A stretch of DNA of 53,438 nucleotides from Candidatus Gottesmanbacteria bacterium (GCA_016182365.1 JACOXO010000016.1:1-53438), one strand, 5' to 3'. Shown: positions 29,114-38,829, counted from the stretch's first letter. The notes: generated by a model from the letters alone, not told the origin. Numbers and translations: made by a program.

Positions 29114-29326
29114 TTGCTCATGTCAATGCCCACCAATTATCTTGACAAATGGCCTACATCAGAAGAAAATGTTCCTAACATGAAAAATAGAAAAAAGGAC
29201 AATAAAAAAACTGATAAAGCATGGAGAGACATAATGAAGCTTTCAGGAAGTATTAAAGGAGAACCAAAAGACTTTTCCTCCAACATAAGTAAGTATACTG
29301 CTCAGATGTATCGAGAAAAGTTTTAA
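29114..29326 (+). CDS. small Lys-rich hypothetical protein
   Basis: 70 aa ORF between two minus-strand genes. Confidence 0.4.
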   Translation: MLMSMPTNYLDKWPTSEENVPNMKNRKKDNKKTDKAWRDIMKLSGSIKGEPKDFSSNISKYTAQMYREKF

Positions 29327-30007
29327 CTATCTTGCCAATGTCAAAGCCCATATTGTTTCTGCTCCCTGCTCTTTAAGTATTTTTGTGGCGTTTTTAAGAG
29401 TAGATCCTGTTGTCCATACATCGTCAAAAAGGATAACCGATTTTGGAACATTAAAATTTGTCTTTATTTTAAAAATATTTTCAACATTTTCCTGCCTTTC
29501 CTTTTTGGTCAATGAAGATTGGGGTTTTGTATATTTTGTTCTTTTTAAAATATCCATATAAGGCAAATTTAACAACTTAGCTAAATATTTAGCAATTAGC
29601 TCTGTCTGGTTAAAACCACGTAAATGTTTTTTGTACCAATGCAAAGGAATGGAAATAACTGTTGGTTTACTTTTAATAAAACTCATAAATCCGAAATTTT
29701 TATTGATTTTAGAAACCATCAAGTCTGTAAAAATCGGAGTAAGTTCTTCAATATACGGCTTATATTTATACTTATGGATTGCCTTTCTTAAAGAATCTCT
29801 GTAAACAAAAGCTACGCAAAATCCATCTAAACTATATATACTTTTACATTTCGTGTGAGTTTTTCCATAAACTGATCCCAGTTTGCATACAGGGCAGATA
29901 TCAAAAGGAGTTATTAGTTTACTTTGGCAATCAATGCAGAAAAAATGACCGAATTTTTTGCAGGAAACACATCTTTTGGGGAAAATAATATCCAGTATTA
30001 AATTCAT
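29327..30007 (-). CDS. ComF family protein (phosphoribosyltransferase-like)
   Basis: N-terminal 'CVSCKKFGHFFCIDCQ', C-terminal PRPP motif 'VILFDDVWTTGSTLKNA'. Confidence 0.93.
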   Translation of the reverse strand: MNLILDIIFPKRCVSCKKFGHFFCIDCQSKLITPFDICPVCKLGSVYGKTHTKCKSIYSLDGFCVAFVYRDSLRKAIHKYKYKPYIEELTPIFTDLMVSKINKNFGFMSFIKSKPTVISIPLHWYKKHLRGFNQTELIAKYLAKLLNLPYMDILKRTKYTKPQSSLTKKERQENVENIFKIKTNFNVPKSVILFDDVWTTGSTLKNATKILKEQGAETIWALTLAR

Positions 30008-30255
30008 AAACCTAAGATTAATTTTTCTTTCTGCTTTCTAGTCATTCTTTTAATATCATATTCTCTTTTCCTGGCAGACTTTTCATCCTGATGCTGTTCT
30101 TTATAAACAAGTTTTACAGGCAGACGGGACCTGACATACTTCGAGCCTTTACCAAGTCTGTGCATTCCAATCCTTTTCCCAAAATCATTTGTAATTCCTG
30201 TGTATAAAGAATTATCACTACAGCGAAGGATGTATAGATACCATAATATTTTCAT
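30004..30255 (-). CDS. GIY-YIG nuclease family protein
   Basis: 'WYLYILRCSDNSLYTGITNDFGKRIGMHRLGKGSKYVRSRLPVKLVY'. Confidence 0.93.
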   Translation of the reverse strand: MKILWYLYILRCSDNSLYTGITNDFGKRIGMHRLGKGSKYVRSRLPVKLVYKEQHQDEKSARKREYDIKRMTRKQKEKLILGL

Positions 30256-30272
30256 GCTGATATAATTGTAAT

Positions 30273-30710
30273 ATGAATAATTTGCTGTTTACAGTTAACG
30301 TTGAAGGCATTATACAAAAGGATAACCATTTCCTACTTGTTAAAAGAAGTAAAAAAGAAACTCATGCTCCCGGAAAGTGGTCTTTGGTGGGTGGAAAGGT
30401 AGAAAACCCATCTGCTATTCTTCCTGTTCTTGAGGATACTTTGAGAAGAGAAATTAAAGAAGAAGTTAACATAGAAGTAGAGAACGAAATGAAATATTTA
30501 ACAAGTTCTTTTTTCACAACAGACGATAAAAAATCAGTTATTGATATAGTTTTTCTGTGTAAATATAAAAGCGGACAACTTTCACTCGTTGATAGAAATG
30601 AGTTGTCCGAAATTAAATGGATGAGTTATGAAGAAATTATGGAAAATCAGGAAATTATATCATTTACAAAGAAGTGTATTGAATTGGTGAAAGTTAAAGA
30701 GAAGGTGTGA
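30273..30710 (+). CDS. NUDIX hydrolase
   Basis: 'GKWSLVGGKVENPSAILPVLEDTLRREIKEEVNIEV' NUDIX box. Confidence 0.93.
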   Translation: MNNLLFTVNVEGIIQKDNHFLLVKRSKKETHAPGKWSLVGGKVENPSAILPVLEDTLRREIKEEVNIEVENEMKYLTSSFFTTDDKKSVIDIVFLCKYKSGQLSLVDRNELSEIKWMSYEEIMENQEIISFTKKCIELVKVKEKV

Positions 30711-30715
30711 AGCTA

Positions 30716-30738
30716 TTACACCCGAAGGGTGTAAATTT
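30716..30738. terminator. hairpin between convergent genes
   Basis: TTACACCC-gaa-GGGTGTAA followed by ATTTT. Confidence 0.6.
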
Positions 30739-30743
30739 TCAGG

Positions 30744-31430
30744 TTATGGCTGGGTCACCTTTATATAATCCAACTTAAATCCTGTCCAATTAGATCTGCA
30801 ACAGAACGGGTTACCAAACCAAATACTTTCTGCAACTGCAGATGAAGGAGATGTATATTTAAGCACTTCATCAAGAAATAATTGGTATTTCTCTCCATCG
30901 AATACAATTTTACCAATGTGATAATCTAAATCAGGATTGTTTCCAATTATTGATTCGGTTAAACCAAAACGAACTACTTGTAGACCAAAATTACTTCCCT
31001 GCCAATATGCGATTGGGACATTTGAAGGATTATATCCGTCTTGTTGTTGAAAACCGAGTGCTACCCCAATACCTGATTCATCGACCGATGTATACTGAAT
31101 ACCAAATTCGGCTGTGAAAGAACCAGTTGAAGGAAAAGGATTTTTTTTACTCCTTATATAAAACATCGACGATCCTCCAGGAATTACAATTGAGCCATTA
31201 TCAAAACTATAATTTCCTCCATTAGTGTTAAAAAATTCCCATTTTTTGGTATTAAGTCTATTTCTATTAAATTGATCAGAAAAAATCGTTCTAGGCCTTT
31301 TTGATACTGCTGAAAAATAAGAACTGTGGTTATCTATATACACGGATTTATCATTATTAGCTTTTGTAGGACTTACGAAGGTTAACAATAAAAGTAATCC
31401 TAAAACTACTCTCGAAGCTATTTTAAACAT
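30744..31430 (-). CDS. secreted concanavalin A/LamG-like beta-sandwich protein
   Basis: signal peptide; 'FSDQFNRNRLNTKKWEFFNTNGGNYSFDNGSIVIPGG...KIVFDGEKYQLFLDEVL'. Confidence 0.6.
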   Translation of the reverse strand: MFKIASRVVLGLLLLLTFVSPTKANNDKSVYIDNHSSYFSAVSKRPRTIFSDQFNRNRLNTKKWEFFNTNGGNYSFDNGSIVIPGGSSMFYIRSKKNPFPSTGSFTAEFGIQYTSVDESGIGVALGFQQQDGYNPSNVPIAYWQGSNFGLQVVRFGLTESIIGNNPDLDYHIGKIVFDGEKYQLFLDEVLKYTSPSSAVAESIWFGNPFCCRSNWTGFKLDYIKVTQP

Positions 31431-31529
31431 ATATTTATTTTATACTAAGTATAGTTATAGATAAATGCAAGATAAAGGATTTAATATTTTCTGATTGAAC
31501 TTGAGCTTTCCGAGCCCTATAATCAACTC

Positions 31530-31970
31530 ATGAATATAGTAAATAAAAAAGCCTACAGCGAATATATAATTTCCGAAACTCTGGAGGTCGGAATTAAACT
31601 GCTGGGCGCTGAGGTTAAATCTATAAAAGGCGGAAGAATCAACCTCAATGGATCATTTGTCAAAATCGTGGGAAGCGAGATTTATCTGGTTAACGCAGGT
31701 GTACCTTTGTATCCTTACGCAAGAGTTGATGGGTATGACCCAAACAGAACCAGAAAGTTGCTGTTACACAAGAAGGAAATTATGTTTTTAAAGTCGAAAA
31801 TAGAACGTTCTGGCTTGACGATTGTACCTTTAAAATGCTATACTAAGGGTGGTTTTATCAAGCTGGAAATAGGTATCGGGCGGGGCAAAAAGCAGTACGA
31901 GAAAAGGGAAGAACTCCGCAAAGAAGCCATTCAAAGAGACATAGATACAGCGATCCGGGGGAAATATTAA
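31530..31970 (+). CDS. smpB: SsrA-binding protein SmpB
   Basis: 'LLGAEVKSIKGGRINLNGSFVKI', 'DPNRTRKLLLHKKEI', 'EIGIGRGKKQYEKREELRKEAIQRDI'. Confidence 0.97.
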   Translation: MNIVNKKAYSEYIISETLEVGIKLLGAEVKSIKGGRINLNGSFVKIVGSEIYLVNAGVPLYPYARVDGYDPNRTRKLLLHKKEIMFLKSKIERSGLTIVPLKCYTKGGFIKLEIGIGRGKKQYEKREELRKEAIQRDIDTAIRGKY

Positions 31971-32032
31971 CAATTGAATAAAAGGTAGTCCTCCTCCGTC
32001 CCGCAAGATGCGGGACTATGGCGGGACATAAG

Positions 32033-32072
32033 AAAAAGTAATCTGTCCGTTTTTGCGGACAGGCAACTTTTT
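32033..32072 (+). terminator. long interrupted hairpin between smpB and ssrA
   Basis: AAAAAGT-aat-CTGTCCG-tttttg-CGGACAG-gcaa-CTTTTT. Confidence 0.5.
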
Positions 32073-32077
32073 CTAAT

Positions 32078-32519
32078 GGGGATGGTTGTTCGATAATTGT
32101 AAGCTCTTTAAAATTGCACGCCGGCAATAGTTAAACGCCGTCTCGCCTCGCTAGTCGAAGCGGGAAAACTTAACTAAAAAATATTTGCTAACAAATTTAG
32201 CAATAGCATTGCAGATGCCAAGAAAGCTCTTCTTGAGTCAGTATTGGGAATCGGCAATGTCCGACCACAGGCTTTAGCATTTGCTTAAGCCCTAGGAAGG
32301 CATTTTATATTTCTTTCTCTGGCGGGGAATATAAGGTGAAAACACAGTCAGAGTGCATACTTTATGCCTGACCAGCGTAAGGAGTAAGTACAAAAAGGTC
32401 TTAGTATATTTTTTCCAGTTGGTTGGATCAAAAATATACGAGCAATAAAACCAACTACGCGTGTAGAAATTTTAAAATGTTTACGTTACACCCCGGTTCA
32501 ACGCCGGGCATCTCCACCA
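32078..32519 (+). ncRNA. ssrA: transfer-messenger RNA
   Basis: tRNA-like ends GGGGATG...GGTTCAACGCCGGGCATCTCCACCA; immediately downstream of smpB; internal reading frame beginning GCT AAC and ending TAA. Confidence 0.93.
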
Positions 32520-32543
32520 AGATATATAATTTTTAATGTTATT

Positions 32544-33020
32544 ATGGGTTTAGAGAATAAATCGGTTTCTCAAATACAGACAATTCAACGAATACAAAAA
32601 GCGCAATCACTACTTGAAAACCAAATTGTTAGAATGCACGAATCACAAGATCCTGAAATGCAGAGACGTATGGTATCGGGATTCCAAGCATTTATAGGAC
32701 GAGTATTCGATCAACCGAATCTACCTCCAACTATATTTTTTATGTCCACAGAAGATGAAATCGTAAGAGCAAAAACTTTAATTGTAGATGTTTTAAAACA
32801 ACTACATCCATTAGAAGCTGAGGTTATTGTTCAACGGTTTTCTCTAGATGGTGAAAAAAGAAAGACATTATTAATGGTTAGCCAAAGTTTAGGTTATCAG
32901 AACAGTGGAGAAAGAGCTCGTCAGCTTGAGGCAAGGGGTTTAAGAAGTGCTAGAAGATTTCTTCGACAACATGAGCTTTCACCTCTAGTGTTTCAAAGAG
33001 CATCTTCAGCTTCTGCATGA
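32544..33020 (+). CDS. sigma-70 region-4-like orphan protein
   Basis: 'LHPLEAEVIVQRFSLDGEKRKTLLMVSQSLGYQNSGERARQLEARGLRSARRFL' resembles sigma region 4. Confidence 0.55.
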   Translation: MGLENKSVSQIQTIQRIQKAQSLLENQIVRMHESQDPEMQRRMVSGFQAFIGRVFDQPNLPPTIFFMSTEDEIVRAKTLIVDVLKQLHPLEAEVIVQRFSLDGEKRKTLLMVSQSLGYQNSGERARQLEARGLRSARRFLRQHELSPLVFQRASSASA

Positions 33021-34933
33021 ATATCAATTGAATAAATTAAACTTCCTGATAGTAGGAATATTTTACCTTGATCCTCGGAAACTACCATGTCAGTGATCCC
33101 TGATACAGCATCAACAAAATATTCGCTGTTGTATCTTCCATCGGTATCTAAAACCACCACCCTATTTGTTCCTGCATCATATATATATAAGTATTTACTT
33201 AGGTCATCTATAAATATATCTATTGCATTAACTAATGGATTATCAACTCCTTCAATTGTAATAAATTCCTCGTTTCCTCTGACATATTTTTTTACTCTGT
33301 TTTCTCCCAGTATCCATACTGAACCATCAATTGCCATTTTAACAACATTTAAAGGAATCGTTTCGTTTTCTGACAAATACGGACGGGCTGTGGTAAAGGA
33401 ATTGCCCGATGGGGCAAACTTCCATATCTTTTTATTCCCGCCATCCAAAACGTATACATTGCCTGCATAACCAACCATATCTGAGGCGTTTGCAATTTCA
33501 CCAATATCAGAAACAATTACCTGCTGCCTTTTAGATCCCGTTTCGGTTCTTACTAATCCTTTATCAGTTAATGTAAAAATGCTGGAGCCATGAATTGCAA
33601 TATTTCTTGGATTAGGTGTATCGGCGCCTCCGCCGACTATTTCAGTTGAGCCACTAGCATCAACCAGCATAATTGACGTGTTAGTCTTATCCAAAACAGC
33701 TATATCTCCTTCATATATTGCTATTCCGTCACCATGGGCACCTGGTTTAACAACTGTTAAGTCTGCAAATATATTCGGAGAAACATGATAGGATTTTGAA
33801 ACTGTCCCCAAAGCCTGTCTGGCTCTGGTTAACAAAGCTTCTGCCTCAATCCTTTCTTTTGTACCCTTTTTAAGGGTTTCTATAAATGAAACCAGCTCGC
33901 GCTCCGCTGAAGTTAAACTGATTTTGGCTCGTAAGGTATTAAGATCTGATAGAGCCTCGCCTTCTTCAATTCTGAAGGTTATACTTTCAAGCTGGGCACT
34001 GACTTTTGAGTTTGACGGATTTGACACTTTATCTCCAACAACAAAAAAACTTGCTCCCAAAAGACCAATAAGAACAAGGGCAATTACAAGAACTCTTTTT
34101 TTAGGGGTGGTAACAACTAATTTTATCGGGCTTGCGTTTAAGGAAATTCCTGGTTTATCAATAACCGGAGTTTTTTGAGGAAAAATAGCTTTTACCCTTG
34201 ATATTATGCTTGGACTAGGAGCGACTACCTGAGGCTGACCGCTTACTTCTTTAAGATGCGTCATCTCAACAGCAGTCAGTTTTTCTGAAATTGAAGGTTT
34301 TGGACTTATTGAATTTTCTGGTACGACTTCGACGTTTAATGAAGTAATTGGGATTTCCGTCTTTTTAAAATAAGCGAAAATTGCTGCTGCTCCCTTGGAG
34401 TCATCGAAATTATGCAAAGCTGCACCGATTCTTTCCCCAGCAATTTGCGGATCACCTTCTTTGATAAAACGGTCAATTACTCCACTATGAGGTATGAGCT
34501 TCTCAAAAGCTTCTGTAGTTAGAACTAAAAGATCATTTTCAATTACTGTCCCCACCGCCAGACCATCACCTTTGACAATCTCACTCCACAAATCCCCTCT
34601 TTTTAAAATAGCAGCTCCATTCTTATAGCAGTATAAGAAGAGATTGTTTACGTTTCTCAAGCCAACAACCAAGCTTTTTAACTTCATCCTGTAAGGGCTA
34701 TTTTCTATGTAGCCGGCAACAATTCTTCTAAAAGCCTCTTTTTCCTGGGGTTTGTGTCTATTTACCAGTTCAACAAGACCAGTTAAAAATACACTCGCCT
34801 CCTCTTTTATAGGAGTGAATCCGTCCCCCTGCATTTCGATAGTTGCAATAAAGTTTCCTTCAACCATCGTCTGGGACCATAAGAAATCATTACTTAAGCC
34901 AACAACTTGTGAGGTTATAAGTTCAAGTTCCAT
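32993..34933 (-). CDS. membrane protein with degenerate PP2C-like N-domain, TM segment and beta-propeller-like extracytoplasmic domain
   Basis: N-domain 'FIATIEMQGDG...VVGLRNVNNLFLYCYKNGAAILKRGD', TM 'RVLVIALVLIGLLGASFFVVGD', then propeller-like repeats. Confidence 0.5.
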   Translation of the reverse strand: MELELITSQVVGLSNDFLWSQTMVEGNFIATIEMQGDGFTPIKEEASVFLTGLVELVNRHKPQEKEAFRRIVAGYIENSPYRMKLKSLVVGLRNVNNLFLYCYKNGAAILKRGDLWSEIVKGDGLAVGTVIENDLLVLTTEAFEKLIPHSGVIDRFIKEGDPQIAGERIGAALHNFDDSKGAAAIFAYFKKTEIPITSLNVEVVPENSISPKPSISEKLTAVEMTHLKEVSGQPQVVAPSPSIISRVKAIFPQKTPVIDKPGISLNASPIKLVVTTPKKRVLVIALVLIGLLGASFFVVGDKVSNPSNSKVSAQLESITFRIEEGEALSDLNTLRAKISLTSAERELVSFIETLKKGTKERIEAEALLTRARQALGTVSKSYHVSPNIFADLTVVKPGAHGDGIAIYEGDIAVLDKTNTSIMLVDASGSTEIVGGGADTPNPRNIAIHGSSIFTLTDKGLVRTETGSKRQQVIVSDIGEIANASDMVGYAGNVYVLDGGNKKIWKFAPSGNSFTTARPYLSENETIPLNVVKMAIDGSVWILGENRVKKYVRGNEEFITIEGVDNPLVNAIDIFIDDLSKYLYIYDAGTNRVVVLDTDGRYNSEYFVDAVSGITDMVVSEDQGKIFLLSGSLIYSIDIHAEAEDAL

Positions 34934-34945
34934 ACCTATTTTAAA

Positions 34946-35173
34946 TTACAAAATAAATATTGATATAACAAATAGGAATAACGCCCCAATAAAGTGGGCC
35001 AGAGACAATACTTGAAAGAAAGAAGCAACCGGTACTTCTACTGTAGTTGCCATAAGCCTTTCCTGACGGTATAAAACAAAGGCAAAAGAAATATAGATTA
35101 TTTCCAAAAGCAGAACAAAAATTTTAACTATGAAAAGCGGATTTTGTGAAAATAGATTAATTATAAAATCCAT
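34946..35173 (-). CDS. small two-TM membrane protein
   Basis: 75 aa, two hydrophobic segments, between codirectional genes. Confidence 0.55.
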   Translation of the reverse strand: MDFIINLFSQNPLFIVKIFVLLLEIIYISFAFVLYRQERLMATTVEVPVASFFQVLSLAHFIGALFLFVISIFIL

Positions 35174-35177
35174 AAAT

Positions 35178-35747
35178 TTAGCTTCTTTGCAACAACCCTG
35201 TTATTATACGGGAAACCGTACTAGGATGAGGAACAGATAAAAATTCGATATTGGGATCAGATCCTGCTGTTTGCACAAATACATTGCCGTAATCAAATAA
35301 TGAACCCAAAAGGCCGGCCCTTTTATATGTTACATCTTCTACATTCCCAATAACTGTTGAAGAGATCTCGTTATATAGAAGGTATATAAAATCAACATCA
35401 ACAATTCTTTGTGTTGTGATTATATTGACGTTGTAAAACCAAAAAAGGAAATTCAAAAGTATATAACCTAAAGTTACTAAATACCAGAAAGCAAAACCAA
35501 CAATTATATAGCCAAATGGAGTTGTAGGTGGAAGCAAATCAATAACATCAATAAATGGGAGGCCAAACACCGGAATAATGATAAGAAGGAAACTGACAAG
35601 AACCCAGCCAGTATTGGTAATCCAATGCTTTCTTAAAAATAAAAGGATTTCCTCCTGGGGATGCTGACCTCTGAACTTAATACCCAAAGGATGCTCAACA
35701 AACGTTGAAAACATTCTGGCAGGAATATGTTTGACTGATTCTGTCAT
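35178..35747 (-). CDS. PH-domain (YdbS-like) membrane protein
   Basis: two TM segments followed by 'VNIITTQRIVDVDFIYLLYNEISSTVIGNVEDVTYKRAGLLGSLFDYGNVFVQTAGSDPNIEFLSVPHPSTV'. Confidence 0.8.
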   Translation of the reverse strand: MTESVKHIPARMFSTFVEHPLGIKFRGQHPQEEILLFLRKHWITNTGWVLVSFLLIIIPVFGLPFIDVIDLLPPTTPFGYIIVGFAFWYLVTLGYILLNFLFWFYNVNIITTQRIVDVDFIYLLYNEISSTVIGNVEDVTYKRAGLLGSLFDYGNVFVQTAGSDPNIEFLSVPHPSTVSRIITGLLQRS

Positions 35748-35761
35748 CTCCAGCGATTTTA

Positions 35762-37501
35762 CTACTTCCTCTCTATATTGAAAAGCGCGCTTTTAAGATG
35801 AATTGCTCCCGGGACTCTAAGATTAAAGGCTTTGTAAAATTTCTGTCCGTCAAATTCCTTTCCATCAACAATTACTTTCCCTGTAACCCCATTATCCTGA
35901 TACTGTACAGATACCGATGAAACTGAGGTAAGACCGCCACCGTATTTATCAGCCTCCTGTTTTAACCTTTCTTTACTCCATGGCTCATCATTTCCGCCAA
36001 AACAACTTCTGACATCTTCAGGGAATATCCCGCTTGTATCACCTCCTGAGGAATAAACAATGGCAGCATTTACGATGTCCGCAAATTCAGCGCTGGTTAG
36101 CCAGGGATGAGATCTTCCGCAAGTAGTACCACTTCTTGTTTTGTACCAACCTTTATAAAACCAGGGGCTGCCGCCAATTTTCTCGTAAGCCGCACTGGTC
36201 CAGCCCTGTCTGCCATTTTTAGTATCCCAAAATCCGGGAGTTGAATGGCCAAGAGAATTATAAGATTCTTGGTATCCTCCTGAAGTTGAGGCGTAAAATG
36301 CATTTACCACCTCCCCACTGGAGTTACTTACAAGTATTTTACCCCTGGTATCTGAAACTGCTGCTGCCCAAGTACTATCACCTGTCTTGCTTGCCTTGTA
36401 AACCTGACAATTCTCAGAAGTACATATAGTGCCACCGGCATTTCTATTGCCCATTCTCCAACCAACGTATGCAAGAGCATAACTTCTTGCAGCAATTGCC
36501 TGGGCTTTTAAGGCCTCATTTCCACCTTCCCCTGCCCATGAAGATGGCATTTCTGCAATACCTTTAAGATAATCGTCTTCAAAACTTTTTGAACCTTGAT
36601 CTGTATTAATATTCCCCGGCGAATCAATGCTCTCTATTCTCACATCTCCAAAATAGCTTTTCAGAATTAGCTCATAGTTTTGTCCTTCTTTGGCTCTTCC
36701 AAAAGCTCCATATTGGCTCATACCTTTAAAGTGCGGGGCTCCAAAGGAAAATGCTGCAAAAGCAGGAGAAAAACCCGGATTATAATCAGGGCGGCTCCCT
36801 GGATCATCTGCAATTGGTACTTCTCCAACAGATGTTGAAAATAAACCGACTTTTGCTGCCAAAAGTTCATTTTGACGAGCTGACAAAACAGCGATTTCTT
36901 TGTCTAAATTTTCCTGGTATGTTTTGGCTCCAGCAATTTCTCCTTTTAAAAATTGCGCTTGTTTATCTATATCTCCTTTAATAACAGCTAGCCTATTTTT
37001 CTCTCCTTCCAACTCTTTTTTCTTATCCTCAAGAGCCCTGACATATAGAACTATATCTGTGATTACCCTTTTATCCTCATCAATAACTGATTTTCTGTAA
37101 GCTGCGAGCCTTAGTGTTTCTCCTAAATCGTTGGCTGTTGACAGTAAATGAAAACCCATGCCAACATCAGCAATACTTGATTTGTAAAAAGAGCGGACTC
37201 TTTTTTCTAAAATATCCTGCTGTAAAACTAATCCTTCCTCCCCTTCCTCTACTTCTTTTTCTTTCTCTAGAACCTGTTTTTCTACAACTCCAATTTTCCG
37301 CAATAGTTCATTTAAATTTGCATCAAGCCTTTTCAGATTTGACTCTAAGGGAGTGGTTGCAGCCTTGCTCATTTCCAATGCATTTTTAAGATCAGATAAT
37401 TTTTTCTCGATCTCTTCCAGCTCATCAGCATAAACTGGAGTAAACGCAGTTACTGTTATGATAAATATCAGAATAAAAAGGGAGCAGATCCTTTTAATCA
37501 T
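35762..37501 (-). CDS. SpoIID/LytB domain-containing protein with N-terminal coiled coil
   Basis: signal peptide, long coiled coil, then 'DDYLKGIAEMPSSWAGEGGNEALKAQAIAARSYAL...VNAFYASTSGG'. Confidence 0.9.
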   Translation of the reverse strand: MIKRICSLFILIFIITVTAFTPVYADELEEIEKKLSDLKNALEMSKAATTPLESNLKRLDANLNELLRKIGVVEKQVLEKEKEVEEGEEGLVLQQDILEKRVRSFYKSSIADVGMGFHLLSTANDLGETLRLAAYRKSVIDEDKRVITDIVLYVRALEDKKKELEGEKNRLAVIKGDIDKQAQFLKGEIAGAKTYQENLDKEIAVLSARQNELLAAKVGLFSTSVGEVPIADDPGSRPDYNPGFSPAFAAFSFGAPHFKGMSQYGAFGRAKEGQNYELILKSYFGDVRIESIDSPGNINTDQGSKSFEDDYLKGIAEMPSSWAGEGGNEALKAQAIAARSYALAYVGWRMGNRNAGGTICTSENCQVYKASKTGDSTWAAAVSDTRGKILVSNSSGEVVNAFYASTSGGYQESYNSLGHSTPGFWDTKNGRQGWTSAAYEKIGGSPWFYKGWYKTRSGTTCGRSHPWLTSAEFADIVNAAIVYSSGGDTSGIFPEDVRSCFGGNDEPWSKERLKQEADKYGGGLTSVSSVSVQYQDNGVTGKVIVDGKEFDGQKFYKAFNLRVPGAIHLKSALFNIERK

Positions 37502-37563
37502 CTTAAATTTATTATATCATCCTATTTCCTTGCATTATCCTACCTATATTAGATACACTGGTA

Positions 37564-38091
37564 TTGATGAAGACTTTCTCTTCCATAATTTTACTGTTTA
37601 TACTTATCTTTGTAACTTTTAGTTTTGATAAAGTTTATGCACAGACGCCAACACCAATACAAAGTTGTGATCTTTGCGGCTGGTGCAAACCAGGCACAAC
37701 AAGACCTTACGACTGGCCTGACTGCATGCAGTGTCTGTTCCCAACGACTACAATTCCTGGAGATGGGAGTAAACCTTTAGCTAACACTAAATACCCATCT
37801 CACCCAGAAACTCCCAAGCAGTGGACTGTTTTCGGATGTCTGGATGTTGGCGCAGGAGGATTTGTAAATCAGATTTATAAACTGATAATTGCCTTTGGAT
37901 CTGGATTTGCATTCTTGGCAATTATTTATGGAGGATTTAAAGTGTTGACAGCCTCAGGCGATCCAATTCAGGTTTCTGCTGGAAAACATATCATTATGGG
38001 TGCAATCTCTGGTATTCTACTTATTATATTCTCAATATTTTTGTTACGATTAGTAGGAGTCGAGATTATTAGATTGCCAGGGTTTGGGTAA
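37564..38091 (+). CDS. T4SS-pilin-like membrane protein with Cys-rich N-terminal region
   Basis: signal peptide, 'C..C..C' region, then 'YGGFKVLTASGDPIQVSAGKHIIMGAISGILLIIFSIFLLRLVGVEIIRLPGFG'. Confidence 0.75.
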   Translation: MMKTFSSIILLFILIFVTFSFDKVYAQTPTPIQSCDLCGWCKPGTTRPYDWPDCMQCLFPTTTIPGDGSKPLANTKYPSHPETPKQWTVFGCLDVGAGGFVNQIYKLIIAFGSGFAFLAIIYGGFKVLTASGDPIQVSAGKHIIMGAISGILLIIFSIFLLRLVGVEIIRLPGFG

Positions 38092-38097
38092 ACCATT

Positions 38098-38694
38098 ATG
38101 AAATCTAAAACTTATCTATTTGTTGATGGAAGTAATCTTTACGGTGGACAATACGAACTTTTCGGACCAAGTAAGTATTTGGATTTCGATAAGTTTATTA
38201 AAGAAATTGAGGATAATTTACAAATTAATTTTGATAAAATCTTTTTTTACGCTTCATATTCACCAAAGCCTAAAAATATAACTAAAAAACAAAAACTATA
38301 TTTAAAGAATGAAGGCTTATTTTATAAGAGTGTCAAAAATACCAAAAATACGACTTTTTTTACTGGTTACCGCTCTAAAACTAGCGGAAAAGAGAAAGAA
38401 GTAGATGTTAAGCTTACCGCAGATTTGGTAAGTTTTGCCTACCAGAAGAAGTTTGAAAAAGTCTTTCTCTTTTCAGGCGACGCAGACTTTTTACAAGCTC
38501 TTTTCACCATAAAATCTCTAAGTAAACATATTTATGTGATGTGTATTCAAAATAAAGTAATGTACCGCGCCACCTTTCATTTTAAAACATATATATTCGG
38601 TATTGAAGAGTATTTAAAGCTAAAGTTTTTGAGGTTTCAAAAATTTGAATATTTTAAACTTAAAGAAAAAGATGTAAGTTGCAAGATGTCATAA
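38098..38694 (+). CDS. NYN (PIN-like) domain protein
   Basis: 'YLFVDGSNLYGG', 'KEVDVKLTADLVSFAYQKKFEKVFLFSGDADFLQAL'. Confidence 0.88.
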   Translation: MKSKTYLFVDGSNLYGGQYELFGPSKYLDFDKFIKEIEDNLQINFDKIFFYASYSPKPKNITKKQKLYLKNEGLFYKSVKNTKNTTFFTGYRSKTSGKEKEVDVKLTADLVSFAYQKKFEKVFLFSGDADFLQALFTIKSLSKHIYVMCIQNKVMYRATFHFKTYIFGIEEYLKLKFLRFQKFEYFKLKEKDVSCKMS

Positions 38695-38706
38695 AAAAAG
38701 CCCCCG

Positions 38707-38730
38707 CATGCATGCATGCGGGGCAAGTTA
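38707..38730. terminator. GC-rich hairpin downstream of the NYN gene
   Basis: GCCCCCGCATGCATGCATGCGGGGC; A-run on its left side (T-run on the minus strand). Confidence 0.5.
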
Positions 38731-38829
38731 AAATATTTATAACATATGTTTTACCAATTGTCAATGAAAAAACCAGTCAAAAATACCCAAGGTGCTGCCT
38801 CAATTCCACCTCTAAGGTGGGATGCTAAA

